A stretch of 64,000 nt of DNA, from NCBI GenBank assembly GCA_940671915.1, contig CALNVZ010003433.1, forward strand, positions 32,983,853 to 33,047,852. Direction: 5' to 3'. Shown in pieces: positions 12,431 to 23,889 of this stretch (position 1 is its first letter; every line of letters begins with the position of its first letter). The position numbers were made by a program, and so were the translations under genes. The DNA is from Paracentrotus lividus. Lineage: Eukaryota; Echinodermata; Echinoidea; Camarodonta; Echinidae. A model generated the notes under the pieces. That model ran no database searches. It worked only from the letters and a program-made list of their open reading frames with translations, and was not told the DNA's origin.

Positions 12431-12595
12431 ACCAGTAAGCACCTATATATTTTATGATGAAAATTTCTTGATAGCTGAGTACATTGTGTAGAATTGCAGC
12501 ATCACATAGAAAATTACTTGTAATATAAACTTGCACTCTGCTTTGTTAACCGATACCGTTTAATATTTAGAAAAAGTTTAATGAAGACTGTTGTT

Positions 12596-13610
12596 GGGCA
12601 AGTCCACGCTATTTGTTCCCGAGATGGTGATTTTTCGACTTTTTGACCATTTTTGTGTCAAGTGTGTCTGTGGGTTTGTAAAGGTATAGATAATGTATTA
12701 TATATCACCATAAAGGGTATGAAATGAACTTAATGCAAATGAGGTCAAAAAGTCATTTCAAGGTTATATGACATCACAAGGCTCATTAATATTCATAAAA
12801 AAATATAAAATGCATTAAAAATGCTATTTTCAACCATTTAAAAAAGAGGTTTGTCATAGGAGTACAACCAAAAAGTAAGTATTTTCTGTTTTTATATTTT
12901 CTTGGCTAACTCTGGTGAAAATGTCACGAACCTAGCACATAGCTTTCCATATTTTTAGACTTAAAATATTCAGGTCTCAGAAATAGTCTCACAAAAGTTA
13001 CTGAGCTGATGTAAAATCATACATTTTTATTACCCACCCTCCCACCTTTAGAAATGAAACAAAATAAGTTTTTCTTACATTTATGTTTCGTATTATGTTT
13101 CTTTTGTTTTATCAGACAGATTTTTTAACAAAAGATGTTGCTACGCCTTGGCTACACGAATTGTTTAATAAAAAATATTACAGGGAATAATTGTCTTGTG
13201 TGTTACTGTCCCATTTGTTACCTGACATAGTTTTTATAACTTGACCTTTGCCGGAAAACTCGAAGTTGTATTAACGTTAAAATATGTCCTTACAATGTTT
13301 ATTATATGTTTAAGAGGATATGACTCTGCAAATTTAGATCTACTTTTTAAATTTAGAGTTATATGTGAACAAAGTCAAAATTTGAAAACACCATTTTTTT
13401 TGTGGTCCCGTTTGTTACCGTCGAATAAATGATCATAAATTAATTATGAATTGAGTTATTACAACTATTTTTTATGTTATTGTTGAACATTCTTAGTACC
13501 TTCAGGAATACACCAAAGGATTGAGAATTCATTTCAGATTTTTCAAACAAGCCCTATTTTTGGCTCTGAATGTCCCATTTGTTACCGCGCAAAATAGCTT
13601 GGACTTGCCC
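12596..13610. mobile_element. TIR element, 4 bp TGTT duplication, GTCCCATTTGTTACC subterminal motifs
   Basis: The left end GGGCAAGTCCACGCTATTTG matches the complement of the right end CAAAATAGCTTGGACTTGCCC. TGTT stands immediately outside both ends (12592-12595 and 13611-13614). The phrase GTCCCRTTTGTTACC occurs near 13209, 13405 and 13572, and the mirror-end version TTTGTTCCCGAGATGG near 12612. No coding frame is convincing. Confidence 0.75.
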
Positions 13611-13829
13611 TGTTACAATTAGTAATAAGGTACAATCCATGGATAAAACAGGATTTTTTTTTTTTTTTTTCATTACAGGTCTTTTCTCCTTTCAGTCTTG
13701 TCAGAATGTACAAAATTAGGGGGTCCTTGGCTTCAGTACAACTAGATTCCATTATTATAATGAGGTGATTGGCTTTATCCAAGGCACCTTGTTACAATGT
13801 TAGTGGACTGTAATAGTATTATGATAGAT

Positions 13830-13985
13830 AAGTTGCCAATTGGTCTAAACCCATTTTGAATAATGCCTGTTTGGCCTATTCCCACATGGTTTAATTCCAT
13901 TCTGTATACAACCAGGTTGTGTAATTCCCATTTAGTCTAATGTCCATTTCGTCTAATGTCCACTTGGTCTAACACCAAGCTACAG
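13830..13985. repeat. Degenerate GGTCTAATGTCCATTT minisatellite
   Basis: About eight diverged units of 16-20 bases follow the pattern 'TTTGGTCTAATGYCCA'. Units near the right end (CATTTCGTCTAATGTC, CACTTGGTCTAACACC) are clearest. Confidence 0.65.
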
Positions 13986-14074
13986 TATCGGCACTCCATT
14001 AGTTTTTCTTCCTCAAGCTTGGGACTTCCCCTGCCATCTCAGCCAATGCCTTTACTCATGGCAAACCTGCAGTT

Positions 14075-15065
14075 CCCAAATTATTAGTCAATGCAGAGTG
14101 AACGTGATATACTACTGAGGAGCATGCAGCTTGCTGTTGATCACCTTTAATTAAGGACCTGTGTAGTGTTTTTATCTTGATCATTGAAAACTTTCATAAT
14201 TTTTTTTACAAGGATTTTCATTCTAAAAGGGACTAAATCCACTTTTATTGAAAATTGAGCTACTAATATCAGACTGTTGTTTATGTAGGAGAAATCAATA
14301 ATTAACCTCGACTTCGAGAGCAACCCAAATAAAAAGTACCTTTTAATCTAACTTTTCCATAGACAGGGTTCCCAGCATTTCAAGGAAACAAAATTCCCTG
14401 ATAAATATTTAAACCCATTTACAGTTTCGTTTGTTTTCCATGTTGGTGCAGTGAACTATTTGCAGGCCTTGTTGAGGTCATGCGTGCGCTACAGCTGCCA
14501 GTACATGTACTGCAGTCAAGAGGCTACTCTAAATAACCACCATAGCCAGTCATTCAATGGATGTTGTTTTAGTATGCAACAAAATATAACAAGCGTCTGA
14601 CACACTACCGTACTTTTGATTTTTGGGCCAATCAAATTTCCCCGACTTTTCCCTGATTTGAGGCATTTTTATCAAATTCCCTGCAAAAAGTAAAATAATT
14701 TTCCCTGATTTCCCTTATGGGCTGGGAACCCTAATAGAAGCCTGTATTAAATCTGTTAAACAAACGCCTTTTCTCTGAAGTTACAAAAGTGGATGTAGGT
14801 CCTTTTGGAATGAAACTCTTCATAATTCATTTCCCTTGAGAGAAAAAAACACCAATCATAAACATGATCGCGCTCGCATAGTGCGGTTGCTCATTTGACT
14901 GTTTGACCGTTTCGAGTAACAGCCATATTTCAAACTTTCGTTGAACGATGCATAGCCTTTGAATATATGAATATAGATTTCGTTTGTGATTAAAGGCAGA
15001 CTGCATCAAGCTGCATGCTCCTCTGTAATATCACGTTCACTCTCTGCATTGGCTAATAATTGGGG
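14075..15065. mobile_element. TIR element with arms of about 65 bp
   Basis: The stretch 14079-14141, with GCAGAGTGAACGTGATAT and GAGGAGCATGCAGCTTG, is the reverse complement of 14999-15060. The interior contains a separate nested element (14365-14732). No coding region is supported. Confidence 0.7.
14365..14732. mobile_element. Nested MITE with AGGGTTCCCAGC ends
   Basis: AGGGTTCCCAGC at the left is matched by GCTGGGAACCCT at the right. AATTCCCTG-like phrases repeat beneath each end. Flanks (CATAGAC and AATAGAA) resemble each other weakly, so a hAT-type 8 bp duplication is possible but not shown. Confidence 0.6.
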
Positions 15066-15104
15066 GATTGTGGTAAAGATGTGAGTATAGGCTACCTCAG
15101 ACTC

Positions 15105-15232
15105 GTATCAGAACAACTATCCCTTGGACAATTACCGCCCAGGACAACTACCCCCAGAAATAGAGTTAGGATTAGGTGTAGAGTAAGGGGGTAGTTGTCC
15201 GGGGGTAATTGTTCAGGGGTAGTTGTCCTAGA
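15105..15232. mobile_element. MITE of the GGGGTAGTTGTCC family, copy 1
   Basis: GGACAACTACCCCC near 15140 and its complement GGGGTAGTTGTCC near 15188 and 15219 enclose a core with AGAAATAGAGTTAGGATTAG. A related copy lies at 29322-29555. It is adjacent to the PPM1K exon duplications. Confidence 0.6.
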
Positions 15233-15239
15233 AACCCTC

Positions 15240-15675
15240 AGACCGTGAATCAGGGTAGGTCCATTGGTGCGTCCCCACAGGGCCGGGAAACGACAATTGC
15301 ACTAGCATTGTCCTCCCTGCCAAACTATATTAACCTGCATCCTCCCCTGAGGTTAAGGCAAGAGAAGTGGCACCCCATCGATCTTTCACTTTCAAGCTCC
15401 GGACCGTCCCTACCACCTGTGACTGTGTATAAAGGTAGGTCCATTGGTGCGTCCCCACTGGGCCAGGGGAACCACAATTACACTAGCATTGTCCTCACTG
15501 CCAAAATACATATATATCAACTTGCATCCTCCTTCAGAGTTAAGGCTAGAGGAGCAGCACCCTTTCATCCAGAACGCCCCTGCCACCTCAGACTGTGTAT
15601 AAAAGTCGGTCCATTGGTGCGTCCCCACTGGGCCAGGGGAACCACAATTACACTAGCATTGTCCTCACTGCCAAA
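15240..15675 (-). repeat. Tandem triplication of the PPM1K terminal coding exon end
   Basis: A unit of 170-180 bases starts at 15258, 15438 and 15608 (each GGTCCATTGGTGCGTCCCCA). In each unit the minus strand reads the PP2C end motif: FGREDNASAIVV in unit 1, [18 protein letters not shown] in units 2 and 3. Only unit 3 is continuous with the rest of the exon; units 1 and 2 switch to shared non-coding sequence after TTTGGCAG. Unit 1 also has a one-base loss in the LAQWG part. The conserved protein motif indicates that the copies derive from the exon and not the reverse. Confidence 0.85.
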
Positions 15676-18465
15676 TTGCAGAGCTTGGTCACAAATGAAG
15701 CTGGCAGCCTCCTGGGGATTGTGACATAGGCTGATGGAATCACACATCTCTTGGTCATTCATTACAAAATGGACACCGTCCGTGCAGAACACAAGGAAGC
15801 TGTCCCGTCCGTGCTTCACCTAAGAAATAATGTAAAAGAATGACATGAATTCATATGTCCTGGCTTAAGAGCATGTTAACGTACAAGGAATCTACAATCA
15901 GCAAATGCAACAAGAAATAAATTATAACTGGCCATCTAATTTTGCATGAAATAAGGCAAATACAACACTTAAAATACCTGTAAAAACTTTATGTAGTTTT
16001 TAAGTTTGGAGTGGGCTAAAGCTGAATACAAATTTTCATTTTTTTTAATGTATTAAAATTAAGACAATTAAATTCCAACTTCAAATGGTAAAATTATGTT
16101 TTTCCCCATGATTTAAATCCTTGGGTAATCTGTCCCACATATGAGCAAGTGGATATTCAAACAAAGCCTTTGAAAATCATACATCAAATTACAATAACAA
16201 ATTCAATCTAATGTCACACAATTGAAAGTATCAGCCAATACCCCAAAATAAACATAAAACACAATCTTTTTTTGAATTGTAAATCCTTGATCCATGCCCG
16301 AAATTATGTTTTCAAACTGATTTTGGAGAGGAAAATGAGTGTGGATTTAGGAACTTTGATAACTTCCAAATGGATCCAAAGCTTACCTCCAATGATCTTG
16401 TTTCTGGGGTCGCAATCACACCATACCTCTTGAGGGTGACATCACCAAAGCTTCTGGTCATTGTCAATACGCTATTCACTAGAGGCTTGCCCAAACTGTT
16501 CCAGCTGCACCACAAAATGATAAGCAAAAAACATTTGAGAGGGAGGGAAAGAGAGATGGTTGTGGAAGATGGAGAAGTGAAAAATAGAGAATTGAAGAGA
16601 AGAAAAGAGAGAGGGGGATTGGAATACATGAAATGGATAGGGGGAGTTAGGGGACAATAAAAAGATAGGTAGATGAGAGAAAATAAAGAGGAGAAAGGGA
16701 AGCGGCATTAAAAAAAGGTAGGGGATGGGAGACACGGGAGGGAGACATAATAGATGGGAGAGATATGGTAGAGAGAGAGAAAAAATAGGTTACAATAGGA
16801 GAAAAAGAAAAATATAAGAGGAGTATGTGTACAGAGAGAGAGAGAGAGGGGGGGGGGAGAGAGAAAAAGAGGGAAAAGAGATTTAAGCTAGTATAGGTTA
16901 TTACAACAAAAACAAAAAGATTATACAATGTGAGCATACTGCACTTTCTTTCATTATTGAAAACATTTACTCCTTTATTTGTAATAAACCATAAATCCCT
17001 TTGATTTGTTCATGAAATTTTGTTTGGTTCAATATGTAAATTGATGGAATAAACTGAACTAAAAACGAATTTGCAACTTCTTATCATACGATCTATCATT
17101 TATCAGTTATCATATCATTTATTTCTTACCTGATATATCCCCCGGCAGCTTTGATTCTCTCTTTTTCTTTGGTGTTGTATTCCGGGTCATGGTCATTGGT
17201 TAATCTTATTGCCTTCCCGTTGCGACAGAGTATAGCACGACTATCGCCCAAGTTAGCCAGGACCAGCTCATTCCCATTGCGAAGCAGTGAGACAGTTGCT
17301 GTCGAGCCCGAGTGTTCATGCTCCACCTCTACAGGGGAAAAAAAGTGCACAACACCTCGTCAATAGAAATATTTTGTTGGTTCTTACATTTCTATACAGA
17401 TGTCATCATGTAAACTATTGCTAGGATTCATATTGGTTTTAAAAATTGATCCTTATGAATGATATTCAAACAATTTGGACTTTAAAATTCTTGTTTTATC
17501 ACATTATTATTACACAAAACAGATAAACAATTTGATGCATATCTAGAGTTGACTATTCAAACACACAGCATCTGAATAATACCTTTATTGAAAAGGACTT
17601 TCCTTACCCCTTTAAAATTCCTCAAACAAGTTATTTGATTCAAGTTAACATATTGCTTTATAATAGATCAATCATTCACTAAATTTTATATGTTGTATTT
17701 TGTTTAAGTCTGAGTATTCCCCTTTTCAATGATTTCCCCATCTAAAATGACGATGTAATCTGGTATGCGACTAAATATGGGGCAAAGACAAAATACATCG
17801 ATAATGTCAACAGTCAGTTCTTGAGCAAGCCCTACATGTAGCTTTTACAGGCCTTGAGGGGTCTATCAGATTGATTAAATTTCTCCCATTCTCCCTCAGA
17901 ACTTTTCACTTAATTTTTATCAAGAGAACACTATACCTGGATAATGAAAATAGAGGTAACGTGTGAGTTTGTTGTTCAGGTCCTCAAAGGCATTCTTCAG
18001 AACAATTTGCAAATCATGTTCTCTCTCCAACCAGAATTTGAGATGAAACTCTAAATTATAATGAACATAATCCACAGCCATAGATCCAGCATGTCCATCA
18101 AAGATACCCACATAGAGTAGGTTTGGACGGAGTTCCTTAATGCATATCCTGTCCTCGTTTTCTGATCTGCGTCCAGTCAAGGATTCTTTTCCGATGCGCC
18201 CAACGGATATCTTTGGTATAGGTATGCCATGCTTGATGCTTTGCTGGAGGAGGATAGGCTCTTTGACCTCATTGTCCCAGATGCCGAAGTTATCCCAATT
18301 GACACCACGTCCGGACGAACTGCATCTTGAAGATATTGTGTTCAGTGATGGACTTGTAATGTTCCCTCTTTGATGAATCTGAGGTGTGATTCGGGATTGA
18401 AATGTCCTCTGCAAATAGTTAGACTCCAGGGACAGGAGTTTCTTGTATAACACTCTGCGAAGCAT
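15565..18465 (-). CDS. PPM1K: Mitochondrial PP2C-type Ser/Thr phosphatase, PPM1K-like
   Basis: In vertebrates PPM1K is the matrix phosphatase that activates the branched-chain ketoacid dehydrogenase complex. Four coding exons: 18465-17937, 17328-17130, 16504-16387 and 15819-15565, all with GT-AG introns and matching phases, 366 codons (human about 372). The N-terminus ([11 protein letters not shown], rich in Arg/Leu/Ser) looks like a mitochondrial presequence. The PPM1K signature WDNFGIWDN is at residues 58-65. PP2C metal and catalytic motifs are present: ENEDR (102-106), DGHAG (123-127), GDSRA (204-208), MTRSFGD (258-264), TDG (295-297) and EDN (334-336). DGHAG replaces the more common DGHGG, and NSVLTMTRS replaces GRLAMTRS. 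The C-terminus diverges after LAQWG and ends at TGA 15565-15567 inside a tandem array. No 5' UTR exon was defined. Introns hold mostly unique AT-rich sequence. Confidence 0.93.
16530..16900. repeat. Purine-rich GA tract in PPM1K intron 2
   Basis: The plus strand is dominated by GAGAGA, GGGAGAGA and AAAGAGAG runs, with a G10 stretch near 16850. Long open frames on either strand here are low-complexity artefacts. Confidence 0.8.
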
Positions 18466-18469
18466 GATG

Positions 18470-18933
18470 CTCTTAGACCAACTCAGATTTATTCAGAAGA
18501 CGTATGGTACCTATAGCTGTGTGTGAGGGTGTGTGTGTGTGTGTGAAGAAAAATACATTCAAACCATTAAGACTTTAATTAAAAAACAAAAACAAACACA
18601 CAAAACAAAATATGCACATGCCTAAACAAGTCAAACTAAAAGTTGTAATTCATGTAGGTTTATAACTTTAAGCCCCTCCCACTCCCCTCTAAGCTCTATC
18701 ATAATTTCATTCATTGGCATTATCCTTCAATAACATGAATAAGTAAGGTAAAGGTAAAGGTAAAGTCACCAGTCAATTCACTCCCGTTCATTTCGGAGAC
18801 CTCCTTCCACTCCTATTGACATTGCACACAGTGAGCATCACACACAAGAAGAGAAGAGACGGCTATATCCTCCAATTTGTCTCCTCTAGCTCTCTTCTTG
18901 TGTGTGCGCGCACCATACATGTATATGGTGTAA
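18470..18933. other. PPM1K upstream region, no exon seen
   Basis: It contains a short GT run (18527-18543), AAAGGT repeats near 18748-18765, and an inverted pair CACACAAGAAGAGAAGAG / CTCTCTTCTTGTGTGTG (18840-18908). The promoter should lie here but no core element is convincing. Confidence 0.45.
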
Positions 18934-20594
18934 ATCAAGGTACTATCAGATAATTTGTTTTTCTATTTTGGAAACGGAAAAATCAAAAACGGAATATTGG
19001 GCAAAAACTGATTCTGATTTGGTGAAAAATAACAGAAAAACAGTCGTTGATCAATAATTCCTATCAGAAATGAAATATGGTAAGTAAAATAAAAAAATTG
19101 AAAAAATGAACCGTTTTTTTTTTGTTTTACTGTTTTTTTAAATATTGTTTTTTCTATTTTGTTGTTGAAAATGAGAAAATCAAACACTCATTTGCAATCA
19201 ATTTTCATTTTTTTGTCATGAGAAAACAGAATATTAAACACCTCTTCTGATTTCCTTTTAAATTCCGTTTTTGTTTTGATAAAACGGAATATTGAACTCG
19301 TTAATATTTCCTTTTTCCGTTTTGCGTGCGGAGCCAGAACAAAGACACTCGAAAGGGAAGAGAGGACACTCGTATACCGGGCAATTTAACCCTCTAAATT
19401 AATTATGTATTTAACATAGCTAATAAGCAGCTTTCAAAGTATAGGAATGTGCGTCCCTTGCGCCCCTGCCTTGATCTGCTACTGCAGACCGGTCAAAAGT
19501 CCTGGGGGGTGCAGTTACATGGAGAATTACATTGGGAGCCCAAAATTGAAATGTCAGATTTTGGCTTGCACACTCCCCAAGATTTTCCCTACGTCACGCC
19601 AGAAAAGCAAAAACGTAAATCATTTTTTTCATATCAGGTTGGTTGAGCGATAAGGAGGGGGGGGGGGTGTAGACATGATTTTTATGGGGCCATCAGCAAT
19701 CCAAAAGATCATCACCCATAGAGGTAGGGGCAAGACATTACTTGGGTTGGTTATCAATCATGCATCTTAAAAGCAAAAAAAGAAATAAATACCAAGGGCA
19801 TGAAGGGAGAGGGGCCCAAAGGCCCCAAATCAAGGAACTTTTTTTTTCTTAATTTTTGGTACGGGGGCTGCTCCCACTCGATCCCCCCCCCCCCTTAATT
19901 GCTTGGTAAACGTGACATGTAAAAAATTGATGTAGCTTTTTGCTCGCACGGTCTGGCGTGACGTAGGAAAAAAATATTGGGTCTGCCAAAATCTGAAATA
20001 ATTTTGGTCCACTTCTAATTCGCCACTGCCCCCCCCCCCCCCAAAGAAGAATTTTGACAGGTCTGCAGTCGCAGATCAAGGCAGGGGCGCAAGGGACGCA
20101 TATTCCTATACTTTGAAAGCCGCTCATTAGCTGTACATGTCAAATAGATCTCCATAATTAGAGCATTACATTGCCCGGTATACGAGTGTCCTCTCGAGCT
20201 CTCTTCCCTTTCGAGAGCCTTTGTCCTGGTTCCGCACTCAAAACGTAAAAAGGAAAAACAAAAAAAAAGGAAATCAGAAGTAGAATAGGTGTTCACTATT
20301 CTGTTTTGTCATGACATAAAAATGAAAACTGATTGCAAATGAGTGTTTGATTTTCTTATTTTCAACAACCAAATAGAAAAAACGATATTTAAAAAAACAG
20401 TAAAACAAAAAACCGGTTCATTATTTCAATATTTTTATTTTAACAGTTAGGCCTACATTTTCATTTCATTTCTGATAGGAATTTTTGATCAACGACAACG
20501 ACTGTTTCCCTTTTATTTTTCACCAAATCAGAATCAGTTTTTGCTTTTTCCGTTTCCAAAACAGAAAAACAAATTATCTGATGGTACCTTGATT
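18934..20594. mobile_element. Large fold-back element, about 1.66 kb
   Basis: The left arm (about 18934-19670) and right arm (about 19870-20594) are inverted copies. Shared phrases include ATCAAGGTACTATCAGATAA, AATCAGAATCAGTTTTTGC and GCGCAAGGGACGCATATTCC-like sequence. Arm identity is moderate with small gaps. A loop of about 200 bases (19672-19870) is unique. G- or C-runs sit at matching places in both arms. No transposase is visible. Confidence 0.8.
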
Positions 20595-20629
20595 GATGTA
20601 GGCATAGACTAGAGGATCTAACAGTTACG

Positions 20630-20860
20630 TCTAAAACGAGTGGGAAGGGAGCAGGGTGCTAGTGCAGTTAAGCATCCCGCCGCGAGGCTTGCTGCTACGT
20701 GAAGGGATAGGGTGGACGGCGACCCCCTCGCACTAGGGTTAGGGTAGGGTGGTGGGGTAGGGTGATCAACGTACGGAGCACCGAGCTATCGAGCTGAAGC
20801 CTCCGGGGTGGGCGCGGGCCTGCGGACAGTTCGGTGGCAAGGGCAAGACGTGATCATGAT
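20630..20860. repeat. GC-rich repeat block with AGGGTAGGGTGG, copy 1
   Basis: This block is markedly GC-richer than its surroundings. AAGGGATAGGGT, GACTAGGGTTAGG-like and TAGGGTAGGGTGG-like phrases recur at the right edge of the window (63930-64000), so it is a dispersed repeat. It is not recognised as rRNA or tRNA. Confidence 0.5.
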
Positions 20861-21263
20861 CTATCATTATTCACACTTATTAGCATATAAATGAAATGAA
20901 TTCTATACATCACATCTTAATAAATACTCAACACTATAAATCATAAAGTAAAAAGTGAACAAATAGCTGTCTTACAAGGCATTTCTTTCCCTTTTCCGAA
21001 GTCGTTCTTCTTGACATTTTGACAGCTGATTAACATGATGGTAGCTGTAAATAAAAAAAAAAGTATTTAAAAAAAAGTTTTGTTTTTTTTATGATTGTTC
21101 ATCTACATGTATGATGATTGAACAATTTTATTTGTGAATGATACCATCTCTTGTTTTATGTTTTAATACCATATTGCTAGCACTAGTATAATTTGAATGA
21201 AGTAAGTAGAGAGTATATTTATAGATTTAGCTAATGAATCAGTAGCGGATGATTATAGGAGGC

Positions 21264-21362
21264 ACTGGCGTAAATCCATTTGCGATTTTCTATTCATCAG
21301 GGGGGGATGGCGCTTTGTATTATTATGTAATATCCCCCCTGATGAAAAGCATAGTTTACGGA
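21264..21362. mobile_element. Small hairpin repeat
   Basis: GTAAATCCATTTGCGATTTT and CATCAGGGGGGAT at the left pair with ATCCCCCCTGATG and the GTTTACGGATTTAC region at the right. Confidence 0.55.
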
Positions 21363-21619
21363 TTTACACCACAGAAATCTATTTCTGTGATTTACACCCG
21401 TGATAGGAGGAGGGGACTGGGGGGGGGGCAAAATTGGAATTTCAGAGTTTGGTACACCCAATTTTTTTTTTTCGCCGTTACACCGGGAGGAATGTGAAAA
21501 TCCCTTCTCATTGCAGTTTTCTTTATGAATGTTTTACCCCCTTTCCGAGGGAATTTGCCTAAATTATAAGTATGGGCTTTGCTATGACGATTGGATTGCG
21601 TAAGACATTCCATTTTACT

Positions 21620-21945
21620 TCTGGCATTTTTATCTCTGCCATTTTTACCTCTGTCATTTTTACCTCTGCCATTTTTACCTCTGCCATTTTTGCCTCTGCC
21701 ATTTTCGCCTCTGCCATTTTTGCCTCTGCCATTTTATGCCTCTGCTCATTTTTGCCCTGCCTATTTTTTCCTCTGCCATTTTTGCGCTCTGCCATTTTTG
21801 CCTCTGCCATTTTTGCCTTGCCATTTTTACCTCTGTCCATTTTTACCTCTTTCATATACCTCTGGCCATTTTTGCCTCTGCCATTTTTACCTCTGTCATT
21901 TTTACCTCTGCCATTTTTACCTCGGCCATTTTTGCGCGCACTTCG
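21620..21945. repeat. 15 bp minisatellite, CTCTGCCATTTTTGC unit
   Basis: About 22 units follow CTCTGCCATTTTTRCC, with point variants and occasional one-base slips. Because the unit length is a multiple of three and lacks stops, several frames stay open on both strands. Those frames are artefacts. Confidence 0.92.
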
Positions 21946-22187
21946 TAAGACGCGTAAAACTCCGGGTTTTTTTTTCGAGATTTGCATTTTTAGGCTCTCT
22001 TCTAGGAGTTTCTATAAATTTTGAATCGATTTAAACCGAGGTGATAGAACGTCTTCATATTCTCATGTATATTAAATATATCGACAGTTTTCGGCTCGCG
22101 CTCGCTTTATTTGTCAACAAGATATGAATGATTTTCATTAGGATGACAAAACACTTAATTGCCTCGTTTTTAGTAAAAATATAGTAA

Positions 22188-22492
22188 TTAATAATAATAA
22201 TAATAATAGTTGCATTTATATAGCGCTTGATACGATATCCTACTTAGTGTTTCTAAGCTAGCGCTTATAGTGTTAACTAATTATTACCCGGCTGGGCTAC
22301 CCCGAAAGGCGCTCACAGCATTGAAGGAATTGCTTCCTACCGGTACCCATTCACCTCACTTGGGTCAAGTACGGCAAATTTGCAGGTTGACACCTTGCCG
22401 AAGGATGCTAGTGGTATGGACGGGATTCGAACCGCGTACCTTGTGATCGTAAGTCCGCCGACTTATCCACTCGACCACATCACTCCCACTTG
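22188..22492 (-). mobile_element. tRNA-derived SINE with (ATT)n tail
   Basis: On the minus strand the head is tRNA-like: an A-box-like GTGGTCGAGTGG and a B box GGTTCGAATCC, spaced as in a tRNA. A body with CGGGTAATAATTAGTTAACAC follows. The 3' end is AAGCGCTATATAAATGCAAC followed by an (ATT)n tail at 22188-22208. The last 14 bases before the tail (AGCGCTATATAAAT) match the 3' end of the LINE at 7745-9030. The cloverleaf is not intact, so this is not a functional tRNA. Confidence 0.8.
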
Positions 22493-23659
22493 TTGTTTGT
22501 TTAACGAGTTAATTTTCCTTTTTAGGAGCATAGAAAAGGCGCTTAAAAATTATGTTTTGATTTGATATACCGACAAAATTTCAGGCTCGCGCTCGGTTTA
22601 TTTGTTAGGACATTATACGCATCTTTTAAGTTCATGAAGACGACAAACAAAATAATACTAAAAATATCTCGTTTTTAGTTATTTTTGGGTCAGAGTTTGC
22701 GCTCGTATTATTTGTTCATTGAGATACGTATCATTTTATGAGCAGCACAAAAAAGTTTGAAATGTATACTGTTTTTAGGATGATGTATACTTCTATACGT
22801 TGAAATGTTGAGATTCGGGGGTGGAAGGGGGTTTGGGGCAATTTTATTGTATATTTTAAAAAAAAAAATGCGCCCGACGCCCCACCCCCCCCCCCCCTCT
22901 CGACGCTTCACCTCTTCAAATGATTTTTGTACCCGTGGGTCAGACCAAAAATTGCTCAAAAACGTGATTTCATGTACAAAGTCAACACAAATTGTGTTTT
23001 CAGCTAAAATTCATAAGTGAGTGATTAATTCTGCTTTCATTGATAAAAATCATTTGATTTGCTTCTATTTATGACCGAAATTATGTCGCCGACAATTTTC
23101 ATCGAAAAAACAATAAAAAACAACAAGTTGAAAAACAAAAAAATACAAAAGAAATTCCAAAAATAATGACATACATAAAAAAAAACATTTTGATACCGAA
23201 TTTTTATTTTATGTGCTTTCATTCAGAATCTCGCAAAGAGTCTTTAAATAAAAAAATGAGCACTTCAAGAGCTTTATTTAATGATTTACAACCAAATTCT
23301 CATTTCATGCATAAATTGGCAAAATTAACTAATTAGAAATAAATTTGAATAATTTTTTAACAATCAATAAAAATTTTGTGGATTACGTCATGGGTGACGC
23401 TTGTGTCGATTTTCATCGCGATCGAGCGATCAACTGCCGAGATCTTAAAGGGGCCCTTATTATTTAGCCCCCATCCCTCTCAGTCTTTCCAGCTTCAAAA
23501 ATACCCCAGTTGGGAGAGGTTTCGAACCGTTTCCGAGTGTTGAAAATGAACTCCGAGAATCCTTTGTAAACATTGAATAACTCTCGCGACCTGTGTTTAA
23601 CCTGAGTCGAAAAAGCCAACTTAACACAACGCTCTGAAACGCCCCATTGTGAACAGTAA

Positions 23660-23830
23660 CAGTTAGCTGCCATGAAATTTGTCGCGGAGACATCGCGGCA
23701 GGAGACGTCTCCACGATGGAAAAAAAAAAAGATCAGAGACGTCTCCGCGACGGAAAAACAAGTTTCGGAGACGTAACCTTTTTTTCCGTCGCGGAGACAC
23801 GTCTCAGCGACAAATCTCAAAACTGTCCCA
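23660..23830. repeat. GGAGACGTCTCC palindrome cluster 1
   Basis: The self-complementary phrase GGAGACGTCTCC and close variants (GCGGAGACACGTCTC, CAGAGACGTCTCCGCGACGG) occur four or five times. Related clusters lie at 27840-27880 and 28660-28950. Confidence 0.65.
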
Positions 23831-23889
23831 AATACGTCTCAAATCCACCATTATCAATCAGTAGGCCCTTGCTCCACCTTTGGGCATTG

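Noticed and set aside
21559-22034. Several 140-150 codon frames on both strands
   Set aside because: All follow from a stop-free 15 bp minisatellite whose length is a multiple of three.
22418-22490. Functional tRNA gene, minus strand
   Set aside because: A and B boxes are present but the stems do not pair, and the sequence continues into a SINE body and (ATT)n tail.
23464-23820. 118-codon minus-strand frame with repeated AETCL/RGDVS phrases
   Set aside because: The peptide repeats are the translation of GGAGACGTCTC palindromes; no family resemblance.
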